Shown piece after piece: positions 6,995-14,840 of a stretch of 31,229 bases of DNA. The notes below the pieces were generated by a model. It saw nothing but the letters and a program-made list of their open reading frames with translations, ran no database searches and had not been told where the DNA came from. Each line of letters opens with the position of its first letter. Positions within the stretch are counted from its first letter, which is position 1. Source of the DNA: DATBFG01 sp036558645 (GTDB lineage: Bacteria > Acidobacteriota > Terriglobia > Terriglobales > Acidobacteriaceae); the NCBI GenBank assembly GCA_036558645.1, contig DATBFG010000044.1, positions 1-31,229 of the forward strand. The letters are read 5' to 3'. A program made the translations under genes and the position numbers.

Positions 6995-8518
6995 TTATGC
7001 GCCTTCCGACGAATGCAGGACTCGGAATGTGCTTCCGCCATTGGACCAGATCAGCAGCAGTGCATCCTGTCCCTTAGGTATGTTAGAAAGTTGCTCTTGT
7101 ACATCGGCTGGCGATTGCACCTGGTGACGATTTACGCTCACGATCACGTCCCCCGGTTGCAGCCCGGCATTATCTGCAGGACTGCCCGGCATGACTCTCT
7201 GGATCACAGCACCCTTCACGTCACTCGGTGCCTGCAGTTGTTGCCTTACATCGGGTGTAATCTCGGCCAGTCCGACTCCCCAGCGAGGCTTACCTTGTCC
7301 GGCACTTGCGCTCTGGTTGTCGTCGCCGTCACGGCTGCCCATGGCCTCGAGAGTTATGGGAACCGTCAAGTTTTTTCCCTCACGCTGTACGGCGAGTTTG
7401 ATCGTTGTACCGGGCTTCTTTTGTCCCACATTCACCTGAAGCTGACCGGCATCGGTTACCTTCTGCCCATCCAACTCCGAAATCACATCTCCCACTTTCA
7501 TTCCAGACTTGGCCGCAGGAGAATCCGGTTCAACCTGCGAGACCACGGCGCCGGTAGCCTCCGACATTTGGAAGAATTTTGCATTCTCCGGAGTAACGTC
7601 GGTGATCCCCAGTCCCATGTATCCATGGCTGATCTTTCCATCTTTAATCAGCGTTTCAATCGTTGGACGCACGATCTGAGTAGGAATCGCGAAGCCCATA
7701 CCTGCAAAGCTGCCGGAGCCAGAGATCAGGAAAGTATTGATCCCAACCACTTCGCCTCGCGAATTGACCAAGGGTCCGCCGGAGTTGCCAGGATTGATGG
7801 CTGCGTCGGTCTGGATGAACTCACCGGGCTTGCGCCGGTCATCCGCACTTGGGTTCGGACGGTTCAACGCGCTCACAATGCCGCGCGTAACCGTAAAGCG
7901 GAAGCCAAACGGATTGCCGAAGGCGAGCACCGTCTGTCCCGGATGAAGAGCAGTTGAATCTCCCCAAGGAGCGTTTGGGAGGTTGCTGCCTTCCACCTTG
8001 ATCACGGCAAGATCGGTTAGCGGATCGGACCCGATCAGCTTTGCCGGAAGGATCCGTCGGTCGGTCATGGTGACCCGAATATCGGTGGCGCCGTCAATCA
8101 CGTGATTGTTGGTCACGATGTAACCATCGGGCGAGATGATCACACCGCTGCCAATGCCGTGTTCAAACTGCTGTTGCGGACGCGACCTCCGCCCGAAGCC
8201 GAATGGCCCAAAGAATTGTTGCATGTCGTCGGGAACCTGCATCTGCGCGTCATCAGCTTTGGCCTTGGAGGTCACGGCGACGTTGACGATGGCTGGAGTT
8301 ACTCGGGCTGCGAGCGTCTCCATGGCCCGGTCCATGGCCAGCAGCGCGCTGACGCTGTTGTCATCGAGCGGGCTGGTTGTTGGTGAAGCGCTCGCCGCCT
8401 TCGCTACCTCGGGTTTCAGAGATTCATATGCGAAAAACGATCCCACCATCGCGACTGCCAGCGCCGATGCCATCGCCTTCCGCATAAGTATTTTCTTGAG
8501 CTTGTTCCACGTATTCAT
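6995..8518 (-). CDS. degP: Periplasmic serine protease HtrA/DegP
   Basis: Trypsin-fold protease/chaperone of 507 residues for misfolded envelope proteins. An N-terminal hydrophobic segment (about 15-31) exports or anchors it. The triad is H139 (TNNHVI), D169 (LTDLAVIK) and S246 (GNSGGPL). Two PDZ domains follow, at about 305-395 and 410-500, with GLGI and GVGL carboxylate-binding loops. The linker QQFFGPFGFGRR is a typical LA-loop. It is monocistronic, with a terminator-like hairpin downstream. AGGAAAGG precedes the ATG. A BlaI-type palindrome almost identical to the one upstream of blaI lies 36-51 bases before the start, so it is probably repressed by the neighbouring BlaI. DegQ/DegS-like naming is possible; the symbol reflects the two-PDZ architecture. 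Confidence 0.93.
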   Translation of the reverse strand: MNTWNKLKKILMRKAMASALAVAMVGSFFAYESLKPEVAKAASASPTTSPLDDNSVSALLAMDRAMETLAARVTPAIVNVAVTSKAKADDAQMQVPDDMQQFFGPFGFGRRSRPQQQFEHGIGSGVIISPDGYIVTNNHVIDGATDIRVTMTDRRILPAKLIGSDPLTDLAVIKVEGSNLPNAPWGDSTALHPGQTVLAFGNPFGFRFTVTRGIVSALNRPNPSADDRRKPGEFIQTDAAINPGNSGGPLVNSRGEVVGINTFLISGSGSFAGMGFAIPTQIVRPTIETLIKDGKISHGYMGLGITDVTPENAKFFQMSEATGAVVSQVEPDSPAAKSGMKVGDVISELDGQKVTDAGQLQVNVGQKKPGTTIKLAVQREGKNLTVPITLEAMGSRDGDDNQSASAGQGKPRWGVGLAEITPDVRQQLQAPSDVKGAVIQRVMPGSPADNAGLQPGDVIVSVNRHQVQSPADVQEQLSNIPKGQDALLLIWSNGGSTFRVLHSSEGA

Positions 8519-8531
8519 CTTTACCTTTCCT

Positions 8532-8547
8532 CAGGGATTAAACCCTG
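8532..8547 (-). promoter_or_regulatory. Small palindrome in degP leader
   Basis: CAGGG and CCCTG flank an AT-rich six-base centre (ATTAAA), 14-29 bases upstream of the degP start. It could form a small leader hairpin or bind a second regulator. Function not determined. Confidence 0.3.
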
Positions 8548-8553
8548 TTGTGT

Positions 8554-8575
8554 AACTAAAGAATTAGTTCTTTAG
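8554..8575 (-). promoter_or_regulatory. Putative BlaI operator of degP
   Basis: AACTAAAGAATTAGTT (8554-8569) has perfect AACTAA/TTAGTT arms and differs in one base from the palindrome upstream of blaI at 10388-10403. An overlapping palindrome, CTAAAGAA-TTAG-TTCTTTAG, spans 8556-8575. On the minus strand the site begins at a TTGACC -35-like hexamer (8580-8575) and runs through the spacer, so bound repressor would block RNA polymerase. No convincing -10 hexamer was found. Confidence 0.65.
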
Positions 8576-8607
8576 GTCAAAAAAAGAGAACATCTGACCT
8601 CTCTTCA

Positions 8608-9948
8608 TTACGTCGATTTGGAATGCATCGCGGGCTCCATCGGCTCCGCCGGTTGTTGTCGGATCACTGTCACGCGCCAGACAGTGAAGGTCCATACCGT
8701 GCCATTCGGTCCGGCTTCGTCGTACTGCTGCCTGGTTTGCATCACGACGAACGTCGGGTAGGGAACTGGAGCATGGGCCGGTGCATTGATTCTTGCCAGA
8801 CGAACTGCATTCGTTTCCTGCTTGCGAGCGGGCTTCGTTTTCAACGACGTTGTAGCTGGTCGCCTCGTATTCTCAGCTTCAGGCGCTTTGTACTTCGCGG
8901 CAACAACCTTCACTTCAGTATTTTCTTTTTGAATCGGTATTATTGCCGGAGCAGGCCGGGAAGTTGACGCAACTGTAAGCTGTGGAACCTCACCGCTGAA
9001 AGCCACGATAGGTGGCATGTGCGGAACCAGCGCCAAGCATCCACCAGCAAACACGATCACTGCCACCACCGCAGATTTCGAGATCAGCGTTGTACCGCGC
9101 TGATTCCGGTCAAGAATCTGCGCCAGGCGCTTCGCCGTCTCACTCGCACGATGAACTGCAGCTTGGGCCAAAGCGATACCACGCCGCATGAAGTTTCTTT
9201 CCGCGAGCAACACCAGGCATTCTGCGTATGCTCGGGCATCTGTCTTGGCCAGGACGAGTTCGTCGCATGCCATCTCGCGCTCGGTCGAGAGCTGCTTCTC
9301 AATCCACCATATTGCTGGATGAAAGAAGAAGAGAGCTCGAAACACCTTCTGTGCCAGGTTGGTCCAATCGTCCCATCGGCGCAGATGCGCCAGTTCATGC
9401 AGCAGCACGGCATTTAGTTCCACTGTTGACAACTCTTCAAGCGCCCATCGGGGCACAATCACTGCAGGCTTCGTGAATCCAACTGCAGTCGGGACCTGTA
9501 GGACTTCGGAAACATGAATTGCAATCTTGCGCGAAGCCTGTGCTTCAGCAATGGTCTGCTGCAGCAGCGGATCCAGTGTGTCCACATCGATCGGGACGCA
9601 GTTCCGCCGCAGTTTCGCCAGATGCCACAATCCGACGGCCACCCGCATGAGAGCGAAAAATGAGATCAGCACCCACGCTCCTAGCGCGTACAGAGCCCAC
9701 GCCTTCGGCATTGAGATAGGGGCAGGAGTTGAAGCGATGAGAGGCCGATTGGGGATCAGGCTTACAAAAGGCAACATCACGATTGCCAGCAGTGTGCAGA
9801 ACCACACGGCAAACTTCGTTCTGGAATTCCCCCGCCCCATGACTTTCAGCAGGAGGTGCGCAAACAACGCAATGGCGACGCCCTGGGCCATGGTGTTCAC
9901 AACGCCTTGAGTCGAAATCTGTGCAACCTGATGGAAGTCGATGATCAT
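8608..9948 (-). CDS. BlaR1/MecR1-like M56 membrane metalloprotease
   Basis: Membrane zinc protease of 446 residues that partners BlaI-type repressors and would trigger their removal on a signal. Membrane segments lie near residues 20-36, 48-66, 84-104 and 303-322. The catalytic motif HELAH is at 184-188, and the third-ligand region REMACDE is at 224-230. After the last membrane segment comes only about 120 residues of Pro/Ala/Lys-rich sequence, with no penicillin-binding (SxxK, SxN, KTG) sensor domain, so a beta-lactam signal is not supported. Three bases separate it from the blaI stop, indicating one operon. What it senses is unknown; the degP link suggests envelope stress. Confidence 0.88.
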   Translation of the reverse strand: MIIDFHQVAQISTQGVVNTMAQGVAIALFAHLLLKVMGRGNSRTKFAVWFCTLLAIVMLPFVSLIPNRPLIASTPAPISMPKAWALYALGAWVLISFFALMRVAVGLWHLAKLRRNCVPIDVDTLDPLLQQTIAEAQASRKIAIHVSEVLQVPTAVGFTKPAVIVPRWALEELSTVELNAVLLHELAHLRRWDDWTNLAQKVFRALFFFHPAIWWIEKQLSTEREMACDELVLAKTDARAYAECLVLLAERNFMRRGIALAQAAVHRASETAKRLAQILDRNQRGTTLISKSAVVAVIVFAGGCLALVPHMPPIVAFSGEVPQLTVASTSRPAPAIIPIQKENTEVKVVAAKYKAPEAENTRRPATTSLKTKPARKQETNAVRLARINAPAHAPVPYPTFVVMQTRQQYDEAGPNGTVWTFTVWRVTVIRQQPAEPMEPAMHSKST

Positions 9949-9951
9949 GCG

Positions 9952-10335
9952 TCAGCGAACCTCGTCCAGCATTTTGCGCAGCCGATCGATTTCCGCCTTG
10001 TCGAGGCTCTCGTCATTTAACAGATTTAGTACCAGGAGTTCACGCGAATCATTGAAGAACCGGCTCACCAAATGCCGAATCTCGGAGCGCGTGGCCTCTT
10101 CGCGATTCAGCAGGGGACTGTATACGTGCGCGCGTCCATCCTTCGAATGCTTGACGCATCCTTTCTTTTCTAGGATGCGGACAATCGTCAGCACAGAGTT
10201 GTAGGCGAGTGGCTTGCTGCCGGGCATTGCCTCCAAAACCTGCTGCACGGTCGCGGAACCTTTCTCCCAAAGCACCTGCATGATCCGCAGTTCAGCCTCA
10301 GTTAGGGTTGCAGATTGGTGACGCGGCACCGCCAT
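9952..10335 (-). CDS. BlaI/MecI/CopY-family transcriptional repressor
   Basis: A 127-residue winged-helix repressor. The N-terminal LTEAELRIMQVLWEKGSATVQQVLEAM and LAYNSVLTIVRILEKKGCVKH blocks are the recognised DNA-binding domain. The C-terminal helices (LVSRFFNDSRELLVLNLLNDESLDKAEIDRL) are the dimerisation part. AGGAGG directly abuts the ATG at 10335, while a GTG at 10329 lies six bases after it, so translation may really begin at residue 3. It precedes the M56 protease gene. The TTGACA -35 of its promoter overlaps a perfect palindrome, indicating autorepression, and the same palindrome occurs before degP. Confidence 0.92.
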   Translation of the reverse strand: MAVPRHQSATLTEAELRIMQVLWEKGSATVQQVLEAMPGSKPLAYNSVLTIVRILEKKGCVKHSKDGRAHVYSPLLNREEATRSEIRHLVSRFFNDSRELLVLNLLNDESLDKAEIDRLRKMLDEVR

Positions 10336-10360
10336 CCTCCTGGAAAAATCGCTTCTTCAG

Positions 10361-10404
10361 ATTTGACGCAGAGCATTCTAAAATGTCAACTAAAGATTTA
10401 GTTG
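10361..10404 (-). promoter_or_regulatory. blaI promoter with overlapping BlaI operator
   Basis: The palindrome CAACTAAA-GA-TTTAGTTG (10387-10404) has perfect eight-base arms. On the minus strand, TTGACA (10389-10384) overlaps its edge and is followed, after exactly 17 bases, by TCAAAT (10366-10361), a four-of-six -10 match. The start codon is about 26 bases downstream of the -10. The layout fits an autorepressed sigma-70 promoter. Confidence 0.75.
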
Positions 10405-10509
10405 CGAAGAGAAAGAAATTGGTTGTTTGGAAAGATAGGTTCTAAGTGTCTGATCTAAGGCAGGTTGGCCGCAGTGCCGGAGACCCAAAAGGCTGGGGCG
10501 GATCTATCT

Positions 10510-11121
10510 TTAATGCGCAGATTGCATCTGGGGGAATCTGACCAACTCTCCCACATCCGGTGTTACCGGCCGGAATGCCGCCACGTCAGGTAAATACTTC
10601 TTCAGGCATCGCGGACACGGCGTAAATCCCTGCTTCATAGCATCCGACGCCGTCAGACTCCGCTCGTGTGCCTTGTCGTGAATGAATCGGCACCCCGGCG
10701 TATGAAACAGCTTGCTGCCCTCGGAGACCACGACCACCATTTGCGCGGGGACGTTTTTCCCTGGCTGAGCGTGCGGTAGACGTAATTCCTGAGTAGCGTA
10801 GGGCGCTGAATTAGCCATCTCTATGCTGCCCACGACCAGCAGGGCCGCTGCAGCGGCAATCATCCATCCGAGGTAGGTTCCCCGGGATGGTCGTACATAT
10901 TCCTCTAGTCGTGTGCGCAACCGGCGATCAAACCCTGTAGGCAGTTGAATGATGCGCTCATCCGCGTACAAGGCGATCACATTCTTTGTGCCCGCCAGAA
11001 TAGCGGTGCAATGCTTGCACCCACGAATGTGCTCTTCGACCGCGGCTCGCAACCCGGGTTCGATGTCGCCTTCCAGGTAATTTGATATCTCGCGCCATAC
11101 TTCTTCGCAACTGACTACCAT
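10510..11121 (-). CDS. Membrane anti-sigma factor with periplasmic Cys/His domain
   Basis: A 203-residue partner of the ECF sigma factor. The N-terminal zinc-binding anti-sigma domain has H31-x3-C35-x2-C38 plus C5. One membrane helix spans about residues 83-100. The C-terminal periplasmic part contains H140, C144 and H148 in FHTPGCRFIH, then C169-P-R-C172, a pattern like small metal-binding domains. Its start codon overlaps the end of the sigma gene by seven bases, so the two are translationally coupled. I infer that the periplasmic Cys/His cluster senses redox state or metal and releases the sigma factor. The family of this C-terminal domain is not certain. Confidence 0.85.
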   Translation of the reverse strand: MVVSCEEVWREISNYLEGDIEPGLRAAVEEHIRGCKHCTAILAGTKNVIALYADERIIQLPTGFDRRLRTRLEEYVRPSRGTYLGWMIAAAAALLVVGSIEMANSAPYATQELRLPHAQPGKNVPAQMVVVVSEGSKLFHTPGCRFIHDKAHERSLTASDAMKQGFTPCPRCLKKYLPDVAAFRPVTPDVGELVRFPQMQSAH

Positions 11122-11765
11122 GGCTTATTCCCCTTTGCAAACAACAAGCGACTGCTCCAACCCCCACCCAAGCCGGGAGAAAGCAAATCGCGCAACATCA
11201 ACCGCGCCCGTAGCAGGCGCGTCTTCACCGCGGCGGCAGAGATTCCCAGTGTCTTGGCAGTCTGTTCAATGCTCAGCTGCTGCATATCCCGCAAAACAAA
11301 TACTTCACGGTACTTTTCTCCCAGCCTAGCCAATGCTTCGGCAAGCTTTTCGCGAACTTCCTTGCGCTCCAGCGTCTCCGAAGGAATCTCACGCCAATCC
11401 GCGAAATCACGCGGCGTGTAGTTTCCTTCTTCATCCTCATGCTCTGTCATCGGATCCTCTACGCTCGACCGGCCTTTTCTTTTACGCATGCGTGCTTCAT
11501 TGACGGTGATCTGCGTTAGCCATGTGCTGAAGCGCGCCTCGGAACGAAACTGCGCCAGGTGCTTGAAAGCCTTGAGAAAGGCCTCTTGCGCAACGTCCTC
11601 AGCGTCGGACTCATTTCGCATGATGGCGAAGGCGGTGGCGTATACGCGCTGCTGGTAGGGCTTGATCAGGTCGTAGAACAGCTCCGGCTCGCCGTTTTGA
11701 ATGCGTCGTATGAGGATTTCTTCGGACTTTGGCGCCGGATTCAGCGAAGCGGTTTGTGCTGACAT
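11115..11765 (-). CDS. ECF (extracytoplasmic function) sigma factor
   Basis: RNA polymerase sigma-70 family factor of 216 residues. Region 2 is seen as YDLIKPYQQRVYATAFAIMRNESDAEDVAQEAFLKAF and FSTWLTQITVNEARMRKRK. Region 4 is LGEKYREVFVLRDMQQLSIEQTAKTLGISAAAVKTRLLRAR, containing the helix-turn-helix. The two are joined by an acidic linker of about 45 residues. It begins 37 bases after the stop of the cytochrome gene on the same strand and overlaps the anti-sigma gene, so a four-gene operon starting at 13223 is likely. Its target promoters are unknown. Confidence 0.93.
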   Translation of the reverse strand: MSAQTASLNPAPKSEEILIRRIQNGEPELFYDLIKPYQQRVYATAFAIMRNESDAEDVAQEAFLKAFKHLAQFRSEARFSTWLTQITVNEARMRKRKGRSSVEDPMTEHEDEEGNYTPRDFADWREIPSETLERKEVREKLAEALARLGEKYREVFVLRDMQQLSIEQTAKTLGISAAAVKTRLLRARLMLRDLLSPGLGGGWSSRLLFAKGNKPW

Positions 11766-11802
11766 GTACTGTACCGTCTGTTCAAGTGCACGCGTGGGAA
11801 AG

Positions 11803-12513
11803 TTACTTCGAGCCGTAGTCCGGGCTCTTCTTCCAACCCGTCAGCATGGAAACAAAATTGTTCCAGCCATGTAGAACAACCATTACCAGATGACCGAAAA
11901 CAAACGCTAGCAGGAGCCACATCACAATGAAGTGCCAAACACGCGCCCAATGAAATCCGCCCATGAGCCAGGCCAGCCACGAAAACTGTATAGGTTTCCA
12001 AATGGCAACCCCGGTAATAACGGACAGAAACCCTAAGACAATTGCAGATGTGTAAGCGTGCTTTTGCAGCGGATTGTAGGCCTCGGTCCCTGGAGGCTTA
12101 GGGCCAAGAAAGAAGTAATGACGCACCATCGGCCATACGCCAGGAAGGTCTTTTCGCGTGAACAAAATTTGCCGATAGTTGCCGCTGAAAATTTCGTATC
12201 CGAGATACAAGAGGCCGCTCCCGACATAAATCCACATGAAAGTCAGGTGCCACTGCAGAGCGCCTCCTAGCCAACCACCGATGGCGAGAGACTTGGGCCA
12301 ATGAAGGAGGTCCTTTTGTGGAATTTTTGCCCCAAAGCTCGGAAACGCTTTGAAGATCTGCAAGCCGCTTCCCACCATGACGAAGAGGGCCACAGCATTC
12401 ACCCAATGGCAAAGCCGTACGATGAACGGGTGCTCGTACACCGCGAGAATTTCTGTGCCATTCTTACTGTCTTCGATGACGATTGACTGGCTTGCCATCA
12501 CACTTTCCGTCAT
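11803..12513 (-). CDS. b561-type membrane cytochrome b subunit
   Basis: An integral membrane haem protein of about 236 residues, of the bacterial cytochrome b561/hydrogenase b-type subunit family. It has about four to five hydrophobic helices carrying histidines: CHWVNAVALFVMVGSGL, LQWHLTFMWIYVGSGLLYLGY, KHAYTSAIVLGFLSVITGVAIW, and WARVWHFIVMWLLLAFVFGHLVMVVLHGW. Its ATG overlaps the stop of the molybdoenzyme gene (ATGA), so the two are coupled; the cytochrome probably passes quinol electrons to that enzyme, as YedZ/MsrQ does for YedY/MsrP although the cytochrome family differs. MASQS, five codons in, is an alternative start. Confidence 0.88.
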   Translation of the reverse strand: MTESVMASQSIVIEDSKNGTEILAVYEHPFIVRLCHWVNAVALFVMVGSGLQIFKAFPSFGAKIPQKDLLHWPKSLAIGGWLGGALQWHLTFMWIYVGSGLLYLGYEIFSGNYRQILFTRKDLPGVWPMVRHYFFLGPKPPGTEAYNPLQKHAYTSAIVLGFLSVITGVAIWKPIQFSWLAWLMGGFHWARVWHFIVMWLLLAFVFGHLVMVVLHGWNNFVSMLTGWKKSPDYGSK

Positions 12514-13223
12514 AAGCCGTAATAATCGGAGTATCCCTGATCTTCCCAGTATCCGACGTGCTCCACCACGTGACTCACCTGCAGATCAGTCAAATACTTT
12601 GCTTGCTTGTATCCGATCTTGGTAGGAATGGTCAGTCGAAGGGGAGCGCCGTGCTCTCTGGTCAGAGGCCTGTCATACATCTCGTAGCAAAGCAATGTCT
12701 GCGACTGCAGTGCCGTAGGCATATCCAGAGATTCGTAATAATCGTCCGCGCATTGCACCGTGATGAACTTCGCCGTGGGGTCAGCCCCAATCATGGCTAG
12801 AAAATCGGACAGACGTGCGCCCCCAAAACGGCCGATGACGTCCCAACCCTCCACGCAAACATGCCGTGTGTTTTGCCTTACTTTCGGCAACGCCTGAATC
12901 TGCGCCAACGTATATTCACCAGGCTTTTGCACTGCTCCACTCACGGTTAGGGTCCAGTCGTCCAAAAAGATGCCGGGATCATCCACATCGTACGTATTAA
13001 GAGGGAACTTTTCGAAGGGCGTGAGTTCAGAGTGTCGAAACGTCGTGGCCAGATGATGGCTGCGAAACATCTTCGCGGAGGCCCAGTCGCTGAAACCGAG
13101 GCCGGCCTTCAGCAGGGACTCCTGGAACTTGGGGATGGCGAATGCTCCAAGGGCCAACACCGGGGAAAGTTTCAGCAGCTCGCGCCGGTTCATGCCTTTG
13201 AATTTGCGTGGATCGGTCTTCAT
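12510..13223 (-). CDS. Exported molybdopterin oxidoreductase, sulfite-oxidase fold
   Basis: A 237-residue enzyme of the sulfite oxidase/YedY (MsrP) superfamily. The N terminus has a twin-arginine signal (NRRELLKLSPVLALGAFA, R13-R14), so the folded cofactor enzyme is exported. The molybdenum-ligand cysteine is C123 in RHVCVEGWDVIGRFGGARLSDFL. LTREHGAPLRLTIPTKIGYKQAKYL is the conserved substrate-side block. It is the first gene of the likely operon with cytochrome b, ECF sigma and anti-sigma factors. A role such as reduction of oxidised methionine or another sulfoxide in the periplasm is plausible from YedY, but the substrate is not shown by the sequence. M11 (13193) is an alternative start. 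Confidence 0.88.
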   Translation of the reverse strand: MKTDPRKFKGMNRRELLKLSPVLALGAFAIPKFQESLLKAGLGFSDWASAKMFRSHHLATTFRHSELTPFEKFPLNTYDVDDPGIFLDDWTLTVSGAVQKPGEYTLAQIQALPKVRQNTRHVCVEGWDVIGRFGGARLSDFLAMIGADPTAKFITVQCADDYYESLDMPTALQSQTLLCYEMYDRPLTREHGAPLRLTIPTKIGYKQAKYLTDLQVSHVVEHVGYWEDQGYSDYYGL

Positions 13224-13382
13224 ACTTCTCAGCCAAACCCTTCCGTCTTGTGTGATGCGCGGATTATGGGAAAGTTACAGAGCGAAAGGGGACTCCGTCA
13301 ATCGGGGGCCTCGGGCCAAAAACGCCAGTCGCGCGGACTCTGAAGGAAATCAGGCTCCTTCTTCCCGACTTTGAAGGTGCCC

Positions 13383-13406
13383 TTTGTATATACGTTTGTA
13401 TATACG
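13383..13406 (+). promoter_or_regulatory. Tandem TTTGTATATACG repeat, likely operator
   Basis: Two exact 12-base copies of TTTGTATATACG lie back to back, each containing the palindrome GTATATAC, 43-66 bases upstream of the permease ATG at 13449. The 12-base period places both palindromes nearly on one face of the helix. This suggests cooperative binding of a regulator controlling the permease-aminotransferase operon and perhaps the divergent molybdoenzyme operon. The regulator is unknown. Confidence 0.5.
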
Positions 13407-13448
13407 CTGTTCGACTTCCACCTACCGCATGGTACATTTCCGGCCAGC

Positions 13449-14840
13449 ATGAATGCTGCGGTTTCGAGCAAAGCTGCTACGAATGTGAGTGAGTCAACCT
13501 CGCCCCGATTGACGCGGCAAATCGGCCTCTTCCAGGCCACAATGGCGGTCATGGGAGGCATTGTCGGGGCGGGGATCTTTATGAATCCCTATGTGGTCGC
13601 CCAGCAGATACACACTTCTGTGCTGATTCTGGGGGCCTGGCTTGTCGGCGGCATTATGGCGATGCTTGGAGCCTTCATCTACGCCGAGCTGGCCGACCGC
13701 ATGCCGGCAGTAGGCGGGCAATACGCCTACTTGCGCGAAGCCTATCACCCAGTCGTGGGCTTTCTCTATGGCTGGGTGCTTCTCCTTGTGGTTCAAACAG
13801 GAGGCATGGCCGCGGTTACGGTCACCTTTGCCCGTTACTTCGCAGAGCTGACCGGGCTGGCGGTTTCAGAACGTCTTGTGGGCATCATCCTCATATCGAC
13901 CTTAACCGTAATCAACTGTCTGGGCGTCAAGCTCGGGAGCCGTGTGCAAAGCACTTTGATGTCTCTGAACATCATTTCGATCGCGGTCTTAGTTGCGGCG
14001 GGACTATTCCTCCTCTCGTCCCCGCACGCAATCCTACATCCCGCTCTCGACCAACCCGTTTCGCTTGATCTCGTTTCTGCGTTTGGGAGTGCCCTGATTC
14101 CCGTTTTCTTCGCCTATGGAGGATGGCAAACCACCAACTTCATTGCGGGCGAAATCAAGGAGCCTCGCAAGAATCTTCCGCGTGCATTACTGATCGGCGT
14201 CGCCGGGGTCGTGGCGCTCTATCTCAGCGTGAATCTGTCTTGTCTGAGAGCCCTGGGACCCGAAGGCCTGAGCGAGTCCCGTGCCCCCGCGACTGCTGTC
14301 ATGCGGCTGGCGCTCGGAGATCGTGGCGCTCTGCTCATTGCATTCGGAATCACCATCTCGACCCTCGGATTCCTTAGCCAATCCGTTCTAACCGCGCCTC
14401 GCGTTTACTTCGCTATGGCGGAGCACGGAGTTTTCTTCCGTAGCGTCGCCAAGGTAAACGCACGAACCCGAGTACCGGTCGCCGCCATTATTCTTCAGAG
14501 CGCATGGGTGATCGTCATTATGTTGTCGGGACGGTATGAGCAGATCCTGAACTATGTGGTGTCGATGGATTTCGTGTTCTTCGGATTGACCGCCACCTGC
14601 ATATTCGTGTTCCGCCATCGTGCGTCAAAGGCTGAGCAGAGCGAAGAAAGTCCGGGATTCCGTGTTCCGGGGCATCCCTGGTCAACCATCATCTTTATTC
14701 TGCTATCTTGGCTGGTGGTGGGAAATACCATCTATCGCTATCCGGCCAATAGTCTACTCGGCGTGTTCATACTGATTCTCGGACTTCCCGTATACGCATT
14801 CTGGCAACGCCGCCAAAGATCGGAATCTCGCTCGCAATGA
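13449..14840 (+). CDS. APC-superfamily amino acid permease
   Basis: An inner-membrane amino acid transporter of about 463 residues with 12 predicted helices. The first helix holds the family glycine motif GGIVGAGIFMNP used to bind the substrate amine and carboxyl. GGWQTTNFIAGEIKEPRKNLPRAL is the conserved helix-6 region and loop, and a C-terminal VFRHRASKAEQ follows the later helices, as in LAT-like and YfnA-like carriers. I start at the ATG at 13449 because the longer frame to 13371 would translate through the tandem GTATATAC operator and adds no conserved sequence. Its stop overlaps the next start (ATGA). Which amino acid it carries is not evident. Confidence 0.9.
   Translation: MNAAVSSKAATNVSESTSPRLTRQIGLFQATMAVMGGIVGAGIFMNPYVVAQQIHTSVLILGAWLVGGIMAMLGAFIYAELADRMPAVGGQYAYLREAYHPVVGFLYGWVLLLVVQTGGMAAVTVTFARYFAELTGLAVSERLVGIILISTLTVINCLGVKLGSRVQSTLMSLNIISIAVLVAAGLFLLSSPHAILHPALDQPVSLDLVSAFGSALIPVFFAYGGWQTTNFIAGEIKEPRKNLPRALLIGVAGVVALYLSVNLSCLRALGPEGLSESRAPATAVMRLALGDRGALLIAFGITISTLGFLSQSVLTAPRVYFAMAEHGVFFRSVAKVNARTRVPVAAIILQSAWVIVIMLSGRYEQILNYVVSMDFVFFGLTATCIFVFRHRASKAEQSEESPGFRVPGHPWSTIIFILLSWLVVGNTIYRYPANSLLGVFILILGLPVYAFWQRRQRSESRSQ

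Noticed and set aside
6932..7957. A 341-codon open frame on the plus strand
   Set aside because: It is antisense to the clearly conserved HtrA/DegP gene.
8608..10404. A beta-lactam resistance operon
   Set aside because: BlaI and an M56 protease are present, but there is no beta-lactamase gene and no penicillin-binding sensor domain.
13371..13448. Upstream ATG extension of the amino acid permease
   Set aside because: It would translate through a tandem palindromic operator and adds no conserved residues; the ATG at 13449 fits the family N terminus.
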